A stretch of 64,000 bases of DNA from SURF-43 sp964628985. Lineage in GTDB: Bacteria > Chloroflexota > Dehalococcoidia > UBA2979. A program made the position numbers and the translations under genes. The notes below the pieces were generated by a model that made no database searches, was not told the DNA's origin, and saw only the letters and a list, made by a program, of their open reading frames with translations. Positions 42,439 through 50,491 of the stretch are shown one piece after another. Location of the stretch: assembly GCA_964628985.1 (NCBI GenBank), contig CAZVNJ010000007.1:1-64000 (forward strand), read 5' to 3'. Positions within the stretch are counted from its first letter, which is position 1. Each line of letters starts with the position of its first letter.

Positions 42439-43849
42439 CCGTCGACGCCGCCTCGGACTCCACAGGGAAGCGATGGATGAGGCAGGCTGCGACGACGGCA
42501 GCGCCTGCCATAACCGCAATCACGGTCTGTAGCATTCCAAACGCCGCGGCATCAGGAGGTGCCCCCGCGGAGGTCTGTAGCGAGCCAGCCAGTACTCCTG
42601 CGCCGACGATGCTTCCGACGTACCGCATCATGGAACTCGTCCCCGCGGCGGCACCCGCCATCGTTCGCGGCGCCGACTCGATCGCGGCAGTCTGGGCAGC
42701 CCCGGTGCTCATTCCCACGCCCCAGCCCATGAGCGACAACAGTACCGCGAGGTGCTCCGTCTCCACCCCGCGCCCGAGCACGGCTACGAGAGACAGCGCC
42801 GCGAGGAGCACGAGCCCTCCGCCAGTGAGGGCGACGAGGCGCCGTCCTCGAGCGTCCGAGAGACGCCCGCCCACGGGCGCCGCCAGTCCCATGAAGAGCG
42901 CCATCAATCCGAGCAGCAATCCACTGGTGCCGGCGCCGCCGCCCAGTACGTCCTTCACGAGAAAGGGCACCATCAGGAGCGTCGTGTACATCGCGAGGTT
43001 GGTGAGCAGCACCTGCATGCTGGCGGCGGCGAAGACACGACGCCGGAACAGAGACCACGCCGCGACGGGCGTGGAGGCTGACCGCTGCCGCATGACGAAC
43101 CAAATCAGGGCGAGCGAGAACGCTACCCACCCCCCGGCGAGCAGCCACATCGAGTGGCCCCCCCGCGATTCGCCAAGCAGCGCAGTCACCGCGACAAGGA
43201 GGAGGGTGTACAGGGCGACGCCCAGCCAGTCGGCGCGCGACCCGGAGTCCCCGGTGCCGGCTCCAAGCCTGAGTCGAGGGAGCAGGAGCAGCGCACCAAT
43301 CGCACACGGGAGACCGATCGGAAAGATGAAGCGCCATGAGCCGGCCGCAAGCGCGGCGGCACCCAGCAACGGCCCCAGGCCCGCAGCGGCGGCGATCGCC
43401 GCCGCGTTGTACCCGTTGAGTCTTCCCAGCTCGGTCGTAGACGCCCGCTCTCGGAGCAGCGCCACCGCATTGGGGATCAATCCGGCGCCGACGATTGCCT
43501 GGGCAACCCGGAGCGCAATCAACGCAGCGAAGTTTGGCGCGAAGGCCGCTGCCAGGGTCACCGCGATGAAGAGCAGAAGCCCAACCCGCACGACCCGGCC
43601 ACGCCCAAGTTGATCGCCGAGGCGCCCAGCCACCGGTTGTGAGACGGCCATCGCAATCAGGTAGGCAGACACCAGCCATCCAACCGTACCGCGACTGACC
43701 GAGAAAGCGTCACGGATCTCTGGCAGGGCCACCGCGATCATCGTGGAGTTCAGAGGGGCCAGGACACTGCAGCAGGCCGCAAACGCCACCAGCAGCGCCG
43801 TCTTCGTCGAGTGTCCGTGGTCTTGCTGCGTCACCGGCCAGAGACCCAA
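42419..43849 (-). CDS. MFS transporter, DHA2-like drug efflux
   Basis: A 476-aa polytopic protein with about 14 hydrophobic segments. Landmarks are LNSTMIAVALPEIRDAFSVS in span 1, GWLVSAYLIAMAVSQPVAGRL with the motif A loop GRLGDQLGRGRVV, and a second A-like loop GRLSDARGRR at mid-protein. This is characteristic of DHA2-type proton antiporters. It is flanked by the two parts of a PEP-synthase-like dikinase, so it may export the same small molecule (drug or aromatic) that the dikinase modifies; this is inference from context. Confidence 0.88.
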   Translation of the reverse strand: MGLWPVTQQDHGHSTKTALLVAFAACCSVLAPLNSTMIAVALPEIRDAFSVSRGTVGWLVSAYLIAMAVSQPVAGRLGDQLGRGRVVRVGLLLFIAVTLAAAFAPNFAALIALRVAQAIVGAGLIPNAVALLRERASTTELGRLNGYNAAAIAAAAGLGPLLGAAALAAGSWRFIFPIGLPCAIGALLLLPRLRLGAGTGDSGSRADWLGVALYTLLLVAVTALLGESRGGHSMWLLAGGWVAFSLALIWFVMRQRSASTPVAAWSLFRRRVFAAASMQVLLTNLAMYTTLLMVPFLVKDVLGGGAGTSGLLLGLMALFMGLAAPVGGRLSDARGRRLVALTGGGLVLLAALSLVAVLGRGVETEHLAVLLSLMGWGVGMSTGAAQTAAIESAPRTMAGAAAGTSSMMRYVGSIVGAGVLAGSLQTSAGAPPDAAAFGMLQTVIAVMAGAAVVAACLIHRFPVESEAASTVSAPTP

Positions 43850-43909
43850 CCGGTCCGTGGACCGTGGGCTGATGCCTCCGCGCGCGGGGGCTCCACGGGA
43901 GCGCCGACC

Positions 43910-45577
43910 CTATCCCAGGATCTGGACGCGCCCGGTGCCGCCATCGACGCGGATGCGCATCCCATCCCGGATGACGGAGGTGCCGACCTGCGTGCCGGCC
44001 ACGCACGGGATGCCGTACTCACGCGCAACGATGGCGCAGTGCGACAACGGCCCGCCCGCGTCGGACACCACCGCGGCGACCACGCCGAAGAGGGGCGTCC
44101 ACGCCGGCATCGTCATCCGACAGACCAGGATGTCTCCCGGGCCGACCTTCGACATGGCCTCGTCCAGGGTGACAGCGACTTTCGCCTCGCCCGTGACCAC
44201 GCCGCTCGATGCGGGATAACCGGTGACGACCTTCGGATCTCCCTCCTGGACCACTCCGAAGCCGAAGAACTTGGTGACCAGCGGGTCCACCGGCGCGTCT
44301 GGCGGTGGCGGGGTGCCGAGGGCGGGCGGGGGCACAGTGGCGCCCTGTCGCACGAAGTCGCGCCGCCGGGTCGAGACCAGCGCGCGCAGCCCGCCCGTCG
44401 CACCACCAGCGGCGAGTGATCGGATGTCATCGAGCGTGAGGAAGAAGATGTCCTCGGCGTCGTCAATCGCACCTGCCGCGCGCAGCTTCCGGCCGAGGCC
44501 GAGCATCCCCTCACGCATCACGACAGTGAACTTCTGGTCGATCGTAAAGTTGTGGTCCTCCGCGATCGGGATGTACTGCTGGGCCATGTCGAGCATCGCC
44601 TGGAACTGTGGACGGAGGGGCTCCGGGACGCGCTCCGCCATCGCTGCCGCGAGTTGGTCACGCTCCGCCGCCTGCCGCGTATGTGCCAGGAACGGGTTTG
44701 CGGCGTCTTCCTTGCGGATGAAGGCCTTGAGTTGTGTCAGGGGTGTGGAGGGATCCTCCCGCCACGAGCGGTGCCCGAATTCGCCGAAGACGTCCGAACG
44801 CCATCCGAACTCCTCAAGGAATGATGAGAAGCGCTCGCTGAACTCGCCTGCCTGCGGGTGCTCCAGCACCACGCCACCATCGCGCACGCGACCGGCCAGG
44901 ACGGCGTCCGCGAGGCCCGGCGTGGAGTTCACCCAGCGGCTGAGGTCCCAGAGCGCCTTGCCGAGTGCGATCGACTTGTTGTCAAAGCCCTGGAGCAGGA
45001 GGCGCGACTGCGCGACCGCATCCGATCCAACGACATGCGAGAGGAATTCCTCGAACCCAAATACGGAGTTCATCGCGGGAATGTTCACCCGCATGTGAAT
45101 GTCCCAGACGTCGGCCAGCGCTTCGTGAGCAGACTCGATGAAGCGGGCGGCGTCGGCGATCGAGGCAGAGTCGAAGTCGAACGCCAGGATCCGTTCAGCG
45201 TGCGCAAGCACCTGAGGTTCAAACGTGGAACGCCAGTCCGCCAGCACGGTGCTTCCGAGGTGCATCGCGATCCGCTTCATCTCCTCGAACCGCGCGGCCA
45301 GTTCCTCCGGGGTACCCGGGACCGGGACCGGGCACAGGTAGAGGTAGCCGTTCTGCACCATCGTCCGCAGCCCGGAGATCGGCATCGAAAGCCCGGCGAT
45401 CGCGCGGCTCGCTCCCTCGGCGAACGCTGTCTGGAAGATGGTGGCATTGGCGGGCGTCACCGCGAGGGGGAAATGAAGGTTGTCCTGGAACCAGAAGAGG
45501 CCGTCATCGGATGGTTCGCGCCACTCCACCGGGAACCCAGGTGGGACGGGCAGCGGGGCGGACTGCGTTTCGGCCAT
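43910..45577 (-). CDS. PEP-utilising enzyme: substrate domain plus phosphohistidine domain
   Basis: A 555-aa protein lacking the ATP-grasp domain of a complete dikinase. The N-terminal and central helical part (1-420) resembles the substrate-binding region of rifampicin phosphotransferase/phenylphosphate synthase-type proteins. The C-terminal mobile domain has the phosphoryl-carrying histidine in GGPLSHCAIVAREYGIP (about H513) and GDILVCRMTMPAWTPLF before it. The missing ATP-binding part is supplied by the separate gene at 41596. Its size and layout match the PpsA-type subunit. The substrate is unknown. Confidence 0.82.
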   Translation of the reverse strand: MAETQSAPLPVPPGFPVEWREPSDDGLFWFQDNLHFPLAVTPANATIFQTAFAEGASRAIAGLSMPISGLRTMVQNGYLYLCPVPVPGTPEELAARFEEMKRIAMHLGSTVLADWRSTFEPQVLAHAERILAFDFDSASIADAARFIESAHEALADVWDIHMRVNIPAMNSVFGFEEFLSHVVGSDAVAQSRLLLQGFDNKSIALGKALWDLSRWVNSTPGLADAVLAGRVRDGGVVLEHPQAGEFSERFSSFLEEFGWRSDVFGEFGHRSWREDPSTPLTQLKAFIRKEDAANPFLAHTRQAAERDQLAAAMAERVPEPLRPQFQAMLDMAQQYIPIAEDHNFTIDQKFTVVMREGMLGLGRKLRAAGAIDDAEDIFFLTLDDIRSLAAGGATGGLRALVSTRRRDFVRQGATVPPPALGTPPPPDAPVDPLVTKFFGFGVVQEGDPKVVTGYPASSGVVTGEAKVAVTLDEAMSKVGPGDILVCRMTMPAWTPLFGVVAAVVSDAGGPLSHCAIVAREYGIPCVAGTQVGTSVIRDGMRIRVDGGTGRVQILG

Positions 45578-45742
45578 CGGGACGGCTCCTTCGACTCACG
45601 CGCGTTCATGGCGATCTGCGCTGTCGCTCGCGGAGAGAGATCGACAGGACGGCGCATCCTACCACCCGTGATCCGCGGTCGATCACGGCCCCACGGGTGA
45701 CCGCCTCGCCGCTGCGACCACAGTCAGTGATGCGAAGGGCTG

Positions 45743-46120
45743 CTAGGTGAGGACGTCGACGGTGCCCGTGGCGCCATCCACGGTGACCAGCCTGCCGTCG
45801 ATCAAGATGTGGACGGAGCCGGGATGCATGATCACTACCGGGAACCCGCGTTCGCGGGCGACAGTCGCGCCTGCTGAAAGCGGACCGCCGCGCAGAGCAA
45901 TGAGCGCACCCGCCGAGGCGTATGCCACAGCGGACTCCGCTGAAAGTTCTGGGACGAGGATGACTTCCTCACCTCGAAGCGGGCCCATGTCTTCCGGCCT
46001 GCATACGAATCGCACCCGTCCCGTTGCCCTTCCGGGGCTGGCCGGACGGCCGCGGAGGAGGACTCGTGCCGGCTCCTGGAGGACCAGGGTGCTCACGTCC
46101 CCTGCTCGTCGGATGTCCAT
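45743..46120 (-). CDS. Stand-alone PEP-utilising mobile domain lacking the phospho-His
   Basis: A 125-aa protein that is just the swivelling domain of PEP-utilising enzymes: SPGRATGRVRFV, EEVILVPELSAESAVAYASA, and GGPLSAGATVARERGFPVVI, ending with the GRLVTVDGATGTVDVL strand pair. The histidine of the GGxxSH motif is Ala (about residue 83), so it cannot carry phosphate. It lies 165 nt upstream of the dikinase gene on the same strand and may be a structural or regulatory partner, or a decaying paralogue. Confidence 0.75.
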   Translation of the reverse strand: MDIRRAGDVSTLVLQEPARVLLRGRPASPGRATGRVRFVCRPEDMGPLRGEEVILVPELSAESAVAYASAGALIALRGGPLSAGATVARERGFPVVIMHPGSVHILIDGRLVTVDGATGTVDVLT

Positions 46121-46230
46121 GAATCCAGTGTGGAGCAGTGCGGCGTCCGGAAGGTTCAGGCAGGGTTAACGCGGCAATCGGACCGCTGCCTGCTCGAGGC
46201 GGGCGGGAACTCCCGTGGGCCGCGACGCGT

Positions 46231-46236
46231 TATACT
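46231..46236 (+). promoter_or_regulatory. tmRNA promoter -10 element
   Basis: TATACT (46231-46236) in the context GCGTTATACTGG is a near-consensus -10. No good -35 is visible 16-18 nt upstream. Transcription from about 46243 would give a pre-tmRNA with a short 5' leader for RNase P to remove. Confidence 0.5.
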
Positions 46237-46270
46237 GGATAAGCAGGAAGCACCCGATGCCCTGCCTCTC

Positions 46271-46627
46271 GGGGACGACAGGACTCGACAGGCGACACCG
46301 GATGCGGATCGCGGGCCGAGGTGTCGTCACCCTCGTAAAACAGGCGGCAAAAAAGTAACTGGCGACCGACAACTCGCCCTCGCGGCCTAACTAAGCCGTG
46401 ACGTGGCCAGCCACCTCGCCCCGACGGGTGGTTGAACCGCGACGCAATGCCGGGGTGCTGCGGACTGCCGCGTCTCAGGACGCTCCGCCTAAGACTACTG
46501 AGACTGGCCGGAACCACCTGCCGCCATAGGAGGGGTCCGGTGAGATGAACTCCTGGTGGCTACGCCCGTAGAAGTCCGTATCAGGTCCGCTCTGGACGGG
46601 GAGTTCGATTCTCCCCCGTCTCCACCA
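46271..46627 (+). ncRNA. ssrA: Transfer-messenger RNA (tmRNA, one-piece)
   Basis: About 357 nt. The 5' end GGGGACGACAGGACTCGACAGG and the 3' end with T-arm GGAGTTCGATTCTCC and encoded CCA form the tRNA-like domain (acceptor GGGGACG with CGTCTCC). Aligning CCTCGTAAAACAGGCGGC with the E. coli sequence before its resume codon places the resume codon at GGC 46361-46363. The tag then reads GDRQLALAA, with stop TAA at 46388-46390. The LALAA end is a typical ClpXP degron. A longer reading in the same frame from GGC 46343 is possible but less consistent with the alignment. Confidence 0.96.
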
Positions 46628-46639
46628 AGCCTACTAGGG

Positions 46640-46659
46640 AGCCCGCCGAAAGGCGGGCT
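46640..46659 (+). terminator. Intrinsic terminator of tmRNA
   Basis: AGCCCGCC-GAAA-GGCGGGCT, a perfect 8-bp stem with a GNRA-type tetraloop, followed by TCGTC, starts 12 nt after the mature 3' end of tmRNA. The T-tract is poor, as elsewhere in this genome. Confidence 0.75.
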
Positions 46660-46906
46660 TCGTCATGTGCCGAGGAGTTCCGGCCGCCTTCCTCGAGACG
46701 CGACCATGGGACCCGGCGACGTGCAGGCCCTGTTCGTCATGGCCTCCGCCTCGGCCCGCTGGACTGAGTCAGGGCTGCAGGGTCGTCGCAGCCCGACTCC
46801 GACACGCACGGAATCTCCACGAAGAGTCCCCTGCAGGGATAGACAATCCGCTCGCCTCCTGCGATCCCGAGTGGGCGCAGGTCGGTGCTGTCGGAAGGAT
46901 CGAGCG
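46660..46906 (+). other. Region between tmRNA terminator and nucleotidyltransferase gene
   Basis: About 250 nt without a recognisable gene. The nucleotidyltransferase frame stays open through it, with in-frame ATG 46703, but the translation is low-complexity Arg/Ser and resembles no domain. I see no duplicated tmRNA 3' end (attachment site), integrase or clear promoter here, although tmRNA 3' ends are common integration sites. Confidence 0.4.
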
Positions 46907-47938
46907 TTGGCGCATCCGCACCCTTTGCTGCTCGACCTCGCCGCGGGGCGTCCGCTGACGCCCGGTCCGACCGCGCCGGGGCTACTCGAGTCCGCCATCG
47001 AGCATCGGATGACCGGGCTGCTCTGGAGCGCCATCCTGCGGGGCGAGGTCGAACTCGACCCCGGCGACCGCAGGCGGCTCGGCACGATCGACATGGCGAA
47101 TCGCCTGCGAGAGCGACAGATCGAGGCGGCACTCTCAGAGTCAGTGCGCCGGACGGCCGGCCTGGGTATTGAACTGACCACGTTCAAGGGAGTCTCGGCT
47201 GCCCGGCGTTGGTACGGGCGGCCCGGTGAGCGGCCGACATCTGACCTGGATCTACTCGTGAGCCCGCACAACCAGAACCTGCTCGCCGAAGTTGTCCGGG
47301 TGCTGGCCCCCGGCAGCCAGCTGCTGCGCCTGGGGGAGACAGATCTCCTGGGACGTGCCGCTCGCGACCAGGCTCTCAACGTCACACTCGAGGCCGACCT
47401 GGGGAGTCTGACCTGGTCGGGCGAGCCTGTGACTATCGATCTCCACGTTGACCTGCTGAAGTACGGCATCCCCGGGCGCCAGGGCGCCGAGATCTGGGCG
47501 AGGACCCGCCCCGTTGAACTGTCCGAGGGCGCCACAGTCCGCGTGCTCGACGCTGAGATCGCGCTCGTCCATCTGTTGCTGCACATGAACCGCGACCGTT
47601 TCGCATACCTCATCGCTTACGCCGACGTCGCCCGGCTGCTGCAGCGCGAGCCGATCGATTGGGAGTACGTCCGTCACTTCGTTATGCGCGAGGGCCTGGA
47701 TGTCCCGGTGTATGCCTCGCTCCGTGCGGTGACCGAAACCCTCGGCATCACTGTCCCGGTGCCTCCACCCATCGGAGGCTGGCGAGCGTTGCTCTGGAGG
47801 CGACTCTGGAACCCTCGTGTCCGCCTTCAAGGCAAGGCGGGACAGCGAGGGATCCGCCGTCGCAGGCGCTGCATCCCGGTCATGGCGCGTGGCAGAGCCC
47901 TCGAAGGCCTGAGCGCCTGGGTGCGAGGAGTGAGTTAG
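46907..47938 (+). CDS. Nucleotidyltransferase family protein of a RiPP-like locus
   Basis: About 343 aa from TTG 46907 (GGAAGGA 7 nt upstream). It matches the uncharacterised nucleotidyltransferase family often found in lasso-peptide and exopolysaccharide loci: AIEHRMTGLLWSAIL, LTTFKGVSAARRWYG and the catalytic pair in PTSDLDLLVSP (about 110-120), then a third acid in VTIDLHVDLLKYG, and LVHLLLHMNRDRFAYLIAYAD (Asp/His). It probably transfers a nucleotide to a small molecule or peptide. An upstream ATG (46703) would add 68 residues of no recognisable content. It ends 2 nt before the peptidase-like gene. Confidence 0.75.
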   Translation: MAHPHPLLLDLAAGRPLTPGPTAPGLLESAIEHRMTGLLWSAILRGEVELDPGDRRRLGTIDMANRLRERQIEAALSESVRRTAGLGIELTTFKGVSAARRWYGRPGERPTSDLDLLVSPHNQNLLAEVVRVLAPGSQLLRLGETDLLGRAARDQALNVTLEADLGSLTWSGEPVTIDLHVDLLKYGIPGRQGAEIWARTRPVELSEGATVRVLDAEIALVHLLLHMNRDRFAYLIAYADVARLLQREPIDWEYVRHFVMREGLDVPVYASLRAVTETLGITVPVPPPIGGWRALLWRRLWNPRVRLQGKAGQRGIRRRRRCIPVMARGRALEGLSAWVRGVS

Positions 47939-47940
47939 TG

Positions 47941-48417
47941 ATGGCGACGGACGCCCCTCGAATGCAGGCCGGGGACGCGGCTGCGTTGCTCCGCCGTCGG
48001 GTGGCACTGCGTCCGACATGGTTCCCAGTGGTCGGGGAATCTATGGGGAGCGCCATTCGCACGGACAGCGAGGTGTTGGTGGCCGGGGCCGCCGAACCAC
48101 GGTTCGGCGAGGTGTGGGCCTTTTGCGACGCCCAGGGCGTGCTCGTCGTCCATCGCCTGGTTCGTCGGCGTCGAGGGGCGTTCTGCTTCCAGGGCGACGC
48201 GCACTGGCCGGATCAACCCGTGGGCAGGGAACTGCTAGTCGGCCGCGTGGTGCGCGTGCGCTATCGAGGCCATGAACGACGCCTTGGCAGGCGAGACCGG
48301 CTCGCCGGAGGGGCTCGGGCAACGCTCCGAGGTCTGGCCCGCAGGGCAGCGCGCCGCCTCGGTGCACGCGGGCTTCAGGGCACCGCCCGGGCGCTGTTAA
48401 GACGGCGGGCTCGCTAG
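47941..48417 (+). CDS. S24/S26 signal-peptidase-like protein, catalytic Lys replaced
   Basis: A 158-aa protein of the S24/S26 fold. The nucleophile motif FPVVGESMGSAI holds Ser (about 34), and GEVWAFCDAQGVLVVHRLVRR matches the following strands. Where active members have KGDA, this reads FQGDAHWPDQPVG (Gln about 84, codon CAG), so the Ser-Lys dyad is incomplete. No transmembrane helix is visible, and the C-terminal 45 residues are strikingly Arg-rich. AGGAG lies about 10 nt before the ATG. It is encoded between the nucleotidyltransferase and the candidate precursor peptide. Confidence 0.75.
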   Translation: MATDAPRMQAGDAAALLRRRVALRPTWFPVVGESMGSAIRTDSEVLVAGAAEPRFGEVWAFCDAQGVLVVHRLVRRRRGAFCFQGDAHWPDQPVGRELLVGRVVRVRYRGHERRLGRRDRLAGGARATLRGLARRAARRLGARGLQGTARALLRRRAR

Positions 48418-48512
48418 GCCTGTCAGCGGGGCGCCTGAATCTTCACCTTTGCTCCACGCCTCGAATCCACGATGGCCTGGACGACCCATGCGCAGCCGAA
48501 GGAGAAATTGTG

Positions 48513-48626
48513 ATGACGTACGAGGAACCCGAGATCGTGGAAGTGGTCAACGTAGTTGGCCAGTTGAACCGCGGCAGTGGCAACGGCTACGCCTACGGTA
48601 TCGGTCGCGGAAACGGGCCCAAGTAG
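48513..48626 (+). CDS. Candidate RiPP precursor peptide (37 aa)
   Basis: A short ORF with a good ribosome site (AAGGAG 8 nt before ATG 48513). The first half (MTYEEPEIVEVVNVVGQL) is acidic and contains a YxxPxI motif like that recognised by PqqD-type RRE domains in lasso precursors. The second half (GSGNGYAYGIGRGNGPK) is Gly/Asn/Tyr-rich, core-like, and has no Asp or Glu, so a classical lasso isopeptide ring is not possible. A perfect hairpin follows 24 nt later, as expected for a highly expressed peptide gene ahead of its enzymes. The context is S24/S26-like protein, HPr-kinase-like protein, PqqD and ABC exporter. Confidence 0.65.
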   Translation: MTYEEPEIVEVVNVVGQLNRGSGNGYAYGIGRGNGPK

Positions 48627-48650
48627 CCCGGCTCCGCCCGGATGACGCAG

Positions 48651-48678
48651 GAGCCGGTCTTCCCGGGAAGACCGGCTC
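48651..48678 (+). terminator. Perfect 28-nt palindrome after the peptide gene
   Basis: GAGCCGGTCTTCCC joined directly to its reverse complement GGGAAGACCGGCTC, giving at least a 12-bp stem with a 4-nt loop. It lies between the peptide ORF and the kinase gene and probably acts as a partial terminator or RNA stabiliser. There is no T-run. Confidence 0.65.
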
Positions 48679-48719
48679 CGAGCGGGTTGGCGGATCCGGC
48701 TCGGTGCTGAGGTGCTCGC

Positions 48720-49661
48720 ATGTACCGACGGGTGGTCTCCCTCGCTGGCGTTCCGGCCCTGCTCTCGGCCTCGAGTGATATCCATGCGAGGGCTCTGGAC
48801 CAGATGTTCGGCGCCCTCCCGCCGGCGCGCGCTCGTCCACGCGCACGCATCGACCTGAGGCCGGGGCGCATCGACCTCCCCACGAGGCCCCCTGATGAGT
48901 CACTGGGCGACATCCAGTGCTGGCATGAGCCGGATGGCGTGACAGTCGAGCACGAGACCGGGATGACCGCCCAAGTCACCGGGACGGCTGCGAACATCCG
49001 GGGCGACGGCCCTGACATCGATCTGGTGCTTCGCTGGGTGTGCCAGCCGGTGCTCGGCTATCTCCTTTCGCCGTTCGGCTGCTTCTTATTGCACGCTGGC
49101 GCGGTCAGTCGCGGTGGTTTGGCACTGCTGTTGCTGGGACCGAGCGGCAGCGGGAAGTCGACTGCCACGTACGCCGCACTGCGGGCGGGGTGGGAGGTCC
49201 TGGGTGACGACCATGTCGTGATCCGTCGCAACGGCGGAACGCTCCAGGTGACGGGGATACCGAAGCCGTTATCGGTACCGGCCGAGGTGGCCACGGACCT
49301 GTCAGCCGGTGCGCGCCGGATGTATGACCAGCGGGACCGCTGGGAGATCCCCTCGGGTGTGATCGCGAGTGGCTGGCGGGAGGCCGCTGGCGCGGTGGCA
49401 GTCCGTCACGCCGGCTCCCTCAGAGGGGAGATCGGCGAGGCCGACCGGCTCCGGCTGCTGCGCGAGTTGATCGCGGCGTTCCCTGCCTCGGGCTCCCGAG
49501 GGCCGCTCGCACAGTTCATGCCGGTTGCCGCAGCACTGACCCGCGCCTCGCACAGCGAGCTCTGGCTGGGCCTCGACCCCGCCCAACGGGTTGATGGCGC
49601 GGCCGAATTGTTGGACCGCATCATGGCGCGCGGTGCGCGTCCGATGGCCGCGGGTCGGTAG
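48720..49661 (+). CDS. HPr-kinase-like serine kinase of a RiPP-like locus
   Basis: A 313-aa protein with the C-terminal kinase fold of HprK: FLLHAGAVSRGGLALLLLG leading into the P-loop GPSGSGKST (about 140-148), GDDHVVIRR (acid) and a DRWEIP segment. It lacks the canonical HprK N-terminal domain. Relatives sit in lasso-peptide clusters, where some phosphorylate the peptide C-terminus, and in PqqD-associated HprK-related systems. The ATG at 48720 follows GAGG by 7 nt. It ends 2 nt from the convergent ABC permease gene. Confidence 0.82.
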   Translation: MYRRVVSLAGVPALLSASSDIHARALDQMFGALPPARARPRARIDLRPGRIDLPTRPPDESLGDIQCWHEPDGVTVEHETGMTAQVTGTAANIRGDGPDIDLVLRWVCQPVLGYLLSPFGCFLLHAGAVSRGGLALLLLGPSGSGKSTATYAALRAGWEVLGDDHVVIRRNGGTLQVTGIPKPLSVPAEVATDLSAGARRMYDQRDRWEIPSGVIASGWREAAGAVAVRHAGSLRGEIGEADRLRLLRELIAAFPASGSRGPLAQFMPVAAALTRASHSELWLGLDPAQRVDGAAELLDRIMARGARPMAAGR

Positions 49662-49663
49662 TG

Positions 49664-50491
49664 TCAGAAGGTGCCCAGGGTCCCGGACACGCGCCCCCAG
49701 CGCAGTGCTCTCTTCAGCGCCCACATCGAGAGCGGCAAGAGCACCGCGGTGATCACCGCGAGCACCAACATCTCGTCCCAGGTGGAGAGTGGGTCATTGG
49801 TGAGCAGCGCTCCCCGCAGGCCCTCGATGGCGTAGTAGGACGGAAGCAGACGCCCCACGATCTGCAGCGGTTCCGGCAGAAGGCCGATGGGGAACACTGC
49901 TCCAGCGAACAGGGCGGTCGCCGCGCGGATGAGGGGTGTGACGGGCTCGCCCCGCTTTGTCACCACGATGAACGCAGCGGAGAGGATCCCGATCCCCGCG
50001 AAGGAAGCCACCGTCAGCAGGGCGATCGGGATTGCGACCAGCACGCCGGCTGCCGAGAACTCCGCTCCGAACAGGCCGATGCCGAGCGCGATGTAGATGA
50101 GCACCTCGATCGCCGCGAACCCAAACGGGAACAATGTCGCTCCCATCAGCAGCACCCACAGGGGCGTCGGCGTGCTGAGGAGTGACGCCAGCGTGCCCTC
50201 TGACTGTTCGCGCGAAATCATCGAACTGAACATCTGCGCGCCGAGCGTGGCCAGGGTGGTGCCCACCAGCCCGACCAGCACAAACTCGAAGTAGCCGCCG
50301 CGGTATCCGGCGAGCTCCGGCGCCCCGTCGACCAACTTGGAGACGTAGAAATACGTCGCGAGTGGGAACACGATCGACAGCATGCGCATCATCTGCCCGA
50401 AGTGGTAGGACATCTCGATTTTGAGGTCGCGCCGTCCCAGCGCGAGCGCGCGGTCGCGGTATGACGGCCCCGCCGTCCCGGCACTCATCAT
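49664..50491 (-). CDS. ABC-2 type transporter permease
   Basis: A 275-aa membrane protein with six hydrophobic segments and the ABC-2 signature region: SIVFPLATYFYVSKLV at the first span, MISREQSEGTLASLLSTPTP (the E-G-T-L cytoplasmic loop), and PEPLQIVGRLLPSYYAIEGL before the last span. The start ATG overlaps the ATPase stop (ATGA). It forms an exporter with the ATPase encoded upstream, probably for the peptide made by this locus. Confidence 0.88.
   Translation of the reverse strand: MMSAGTAGPSYRDRALALGRRDLKIEMSYHFGQMMRMLSIVFPLATYFYVSKLVDGAPELAGYRGGYFEFVLVGLVGTTLATLGAQMFSSMISREQSEGTLASLLSTPTPLWVLLMGATLFPFGFAAIEVLIYIALGIGLFGAEFSAAGVLVAIPIALLTVASFAGIGILSAAFIVVTKRGEPVTPLIRAATALFAGAVFPIGLLPEPLQIVGRLLPSYYAIEGLRGALLTNDPLSTWDEMLVLAVITAVLLPLSMWALKRALRWGRVSGTLGTF

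Noticed and set aside
46660..46958. ORFs just downstream of tmRNA (for example 46665-46958, +) as a second precursor or integrase remnant
   Set aside because: They have no credible ribosome site or family resemblance and overlap the better-supported nucleotidyltransferase start. I found no repeat of the tmRNA 3' end that would mark an attachment site.
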